Origin: Clostridiaceae bacterium
Lineage (GTDB): Bacteria; Bacillota; Clostridia; Tissierellales; Sporanaerobacteraceae
Assembly: GCA_019391515.1 (NCBI GenBank)
Contig: JAHXQP010000025.1
Location: 248,001 to 312,000 of the forward strand
Direction: 5' to 3'
Length of the DNA: 64,000 nt
Shown piece after piece: positions 62,461 to 64,000 of this stretch. Position 1 is the first letter of the stretch; every line of letters starts with the position of its first letter. Under the pieces are notes generated by a model that did not search any database, was not told the DNA's origin, and was given only the letters and a program-made list of their open reading frames with translations. The translations under genes were made by a program, and so were the position numbers.

Positions 62461-63654
62461 ATGAAATTAGTTGTATTAGGTGGGGCAGGTTCTCAAGCAC
62501 TTTATGGAATTAAAGACTTAATCAATCATGGTAGTGTTTTCGATGAGGTAATAATTTCATCACGTAATCTTGAAAAAAATAAGAAGATTGTAGAAAAACT
62601 TAACTCACCAATAGTTAAGGCTGCACAAGTTGATGTTTCTGATGAAGAAGCCTTATATGAACTTATAAAGGATTGCGACGTAGTTGCTAACTGTACAGGT
62701 CCTTATCATGTTTTTGCATATAAAATCATGGAAACTACAATAAGAGCTGGTAAACACTATATCGACTTTTGCGATGATATCGAAGCATTCAATGAAATAT
62801 TTGAATCAGACTTGCCAAAGAAAGCTGAAGAAAAAGGTCTTAGTATGATAATGGGCCTTGGTGCAAGCCCAGGATTTTTATCAGTACTAGCATGTAGTGC
62901 AGAACAACGCTATTTTGACTCACTAAATGAAGCTATATTCTACTTTGCATGTGATGAAAAAGAACCTGGTGGTCCTGCAGTACTCGGGCATATGTTAGAA
63001 TGTGTACACAATGCTCCATATATTAAAGGTGGAGAAATGTTAAACGAACCTTCATTCCGTGAAGAATGGGATTTCAATTTTGGAGAACCTTATGGTATTC
63101 GTAAAGTTACTAGAATAGGACATCCTGAAGTATTTACATTCCCTAGATACTCGCCAGAAATTCAAAACGTATCCGTAAGATTTAGTCTTGAGCCAGTTTC
63201 AGCATACGAAGGCTTTAAAGAGCTTAGCTTAGCAGGTCTTACATCTAATCACCCACTTAATATCAATGGAAATCCTGTATCACCTCGTGACTTTGCATTA
63301 GCTGTATTGTTAGCACAAAAGGCAAATCAACCAGCAATGACAGAAGAAGAACTTAAGGAATTCTTGAAAGGAGTTACTGCATGTGCAGCCGCAGAACTAC
63401 ATGGCAAAAAAGATGGTAAAGATATGTCTTATGTAGGAAGAGTAGCAGGAAATATGGCTCCACTTACAGCAATCCCACTAATCATAGGTGCTGAAATGTT
63501 AGGTAAAGGTGAAATAACTAAAAAAGGTATTATGGTAGCTGAAGAAGCTATAGAAGATGCAGACAAATTTGTAAAAGAAACAGTAAAGAGAATCCGTGAA
63601 GATGGATTTGGATTTAAAATTACTGAAGACCTTACTATTAGAGAAGAATATTAA
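62461..63654 (+). CDS. saccharopine dehydrogenase-family oxidoreductase
   Basis: The 397-aa protein has the NAD(P) Rossmann start KLVVLGGAGSQALYGIKDL, SSRNLEKNKKIVEKL, DCDVVANCTGPYHVF and HYIDFCDDIEAF, followed by the GLGASPGFLSVLAC motif of the family's catalytic domain. Members reduce or oxidise imines of amino acids (saccharopine, carboxynorspermidine) or act on opine-like products. The genes for those pathways are not nearby, so the substrate is unknown. AGGGGGAATTGTT precedes the ATG. Confidence 0.88.
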   Translation: MKLVVLGGAGSQALYGIKDLINHGSVFDEVIISSRNLEKNKKIVEKLNSPIVKAAQVDVSDEEALYELIKDCDVVANCTGPYHVFAYKIMETTIRAGKHYIDFCDDIEAFNEIFESDLPKKAEEKGLSMIMGLGASPGFLSVLACSAEQRYFDSLNEAIFYFACDEKEPGGPAVLGHMLECVHNAPYIKGGEMLNEPSFREEWDFNFGEPYGIRKVTRIGHPEVFTFPRYSPEIQNVSVRFSLEPVSAYEGFKELSLAGLTSNHPLNINGNPVSPRDFALAVLLAQKANQPAMTEEELKEFLKGVTACAAAELHGKKDGKDMSYVGRVAGNMAPLTAIPLIIGAEMLGKGEITKKGIMVAEEAIEDADKFVKETVKRIREDGFGFKITEDLTIREEY

Positions 63655-63728
63655 TAAGACTTAAGAAATTTATTTAAACTGTCTATTAGAAAAATATAAA
63701 TATTATTGGCAATCTGTCTCGCCTATAA

Positions 63729-63770
63729 AATAGTTGGGATGGATTGCTAAAATTCATCCCAACTATTGTT
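63729..63770 (+). terminator. terminator of the saccharopine-dehydrogenase-like gene
   Basis: AATAGTTGGGATG (63729-63741) and CATCCCAACTATT (63755-63767) form a perfect 13-bp stem followed by GTTT, 75 bp past the stop. Confidence 0.88.
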
Positions 63771-63874
63771 TCTATTAATTCAATATATTTTTCATCTTCA
63801 TTTGATATCTCTGCTAAACTGACTAAATAATATTTAAGTATGTAATTTTTATAATATTCTACTATTTAATACAA

Positions 63875-63906
63875 TAAAAAACGAGCTACTAATTTTTTAG
63901 TAGCCC
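63875..63906 (-). terminator. terminator of the gene at the right edge
   Basis: Minus-strand GCTACTAA and TTAGTAGC are separated by a 4-nt loop and followed by TCGTTTTTTA, 9 bp after the partial gene's stop. Confidence 0.75.
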
Positions 63907-63914
63907 TTTTAAAG

Positions 63915-64000
63915 TTAAACATCCTTAATATTTTTCATTAATTCCTTTGATTTCACCTTATTCATTTTGTGATGAAATTTACCATTTACCATGATATTTG
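63915..64000 (-). CDS. C-terminal tail of a gene running off the right edge
   Basis: The last 27 codons read NIMVNGKFHHKMNKVKSKELMKNIKDV before TAA. The pattern of a strand ending VNGKFxxK followed by a basic C-terminal helix resembles the end of thioredoxin-like [2Fe-2S] ferredoxins (NuoE/HymA type), but the piece is too short to be sure. A terminator follows at 63875-63906. Confidence 0.5.
   Translation of the reverse strand, partial: NIMVNGKFHHKMNKVKSKELMKNIKDV

Overview
The window is a stretch of a low-GC, anaerobic Gram-positive chromosome. AT-rich codon use and AGGAGG-type ribosome binding sites suggest Clostridia/Tissierellia. A selenocysteine-containing betaine reductase, a B12 riboswitch, amino-acid and lipoate enzymes, and many two-component/ABC drug- and peptide-resistance modules all fit an amino-acid-fermenting anaerobe. 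No rRNA, tRNA or CRISPR array was seen. Most genes are on the minus strand.

Layout: 0-5.6 kb is a piece of an integrative conjugative element (PcfB, RepA, DnaC-like loader, Bro antirepressor, unknown, VirD4). It breaks off after VirD4 into an unrelated gene with a classic operator-overlapped promoter. 5.7-8.6 kb holds an ABC-F ribosome-protection gene with a long attenuator-like leader, abutting a type I restriction gene cut inside its Walker A motif. 8.9-13.3 kb has a MATE exporter and a decayed lantibiotic-type immunity/two-component locus in which every gene is broken. 13.4-18.9 kb encodes a Cys/Met lyase with a class II aldolase, lipoate ligase with a lipoyl-domain dihydrolipoamide dehydrogenase, and OsmC. 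19-22 kb has a MarR-controlled MATE pump, TraX and a broken response regulator. 22.4-28 kb is a complete peptide/nickel-type ABC importer. 28.4-35.1 kb is a lactose/cellobiose-type PTS operon with a 6-phospho-beta-glucosidase and a MupG-family 6-phospho-muramidase under a LicR-like activator.

35.4-41.8 kb carries a GNAT enzyme, then a module of response regulator, intramembrane-type kinase, ABC ATPase, 843-aa FtsX-like permease and a membrane-anchored M15C peptidoglycan peptidase. 41.8-42.2 kb is scar DNA: a dead DNA methyltransferase and a deleted second copy of the 13-15 kb lyase/aldolase locus. 42.3-46.5 kb is the betaine module: unprocessed-type GrdI, selenoprotein GrdH (in-frame TGA at 44169-44171) and a BCCT betaine transporter, which together would import betaine and reduce it to acetyl phosphate and trimethylamine. 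47-52 kb is an intact two-component/ABC-2 export system whose kinase resembles the dead one at 12-13 kb. 54.2-58.4 kb is a cobalamin-riboswitch operon: a SAM methyltransferase followed by a BtuCDF importer. 58.4-60.6 kb contains further conjugative-element scars around an XRE regulator/CPBP protease pair. The right end holds a MerR/GyrI regulator, a small membrane protein, a saccharopine-dehydrogenase-like protein and the tail of one more gene.

The best candidates for new biology are the kinase/ABC/M15C peptidase module (36.1-41.7 kb), the B12-controlled methyltransferase (57-58.4 kb), the MupG-GH1-PTS combination (28.5-35 kb) and the ABC-F leader (7.4-7.6 kb). These functional links are inferences from motifs and gene order; no database search was possible.
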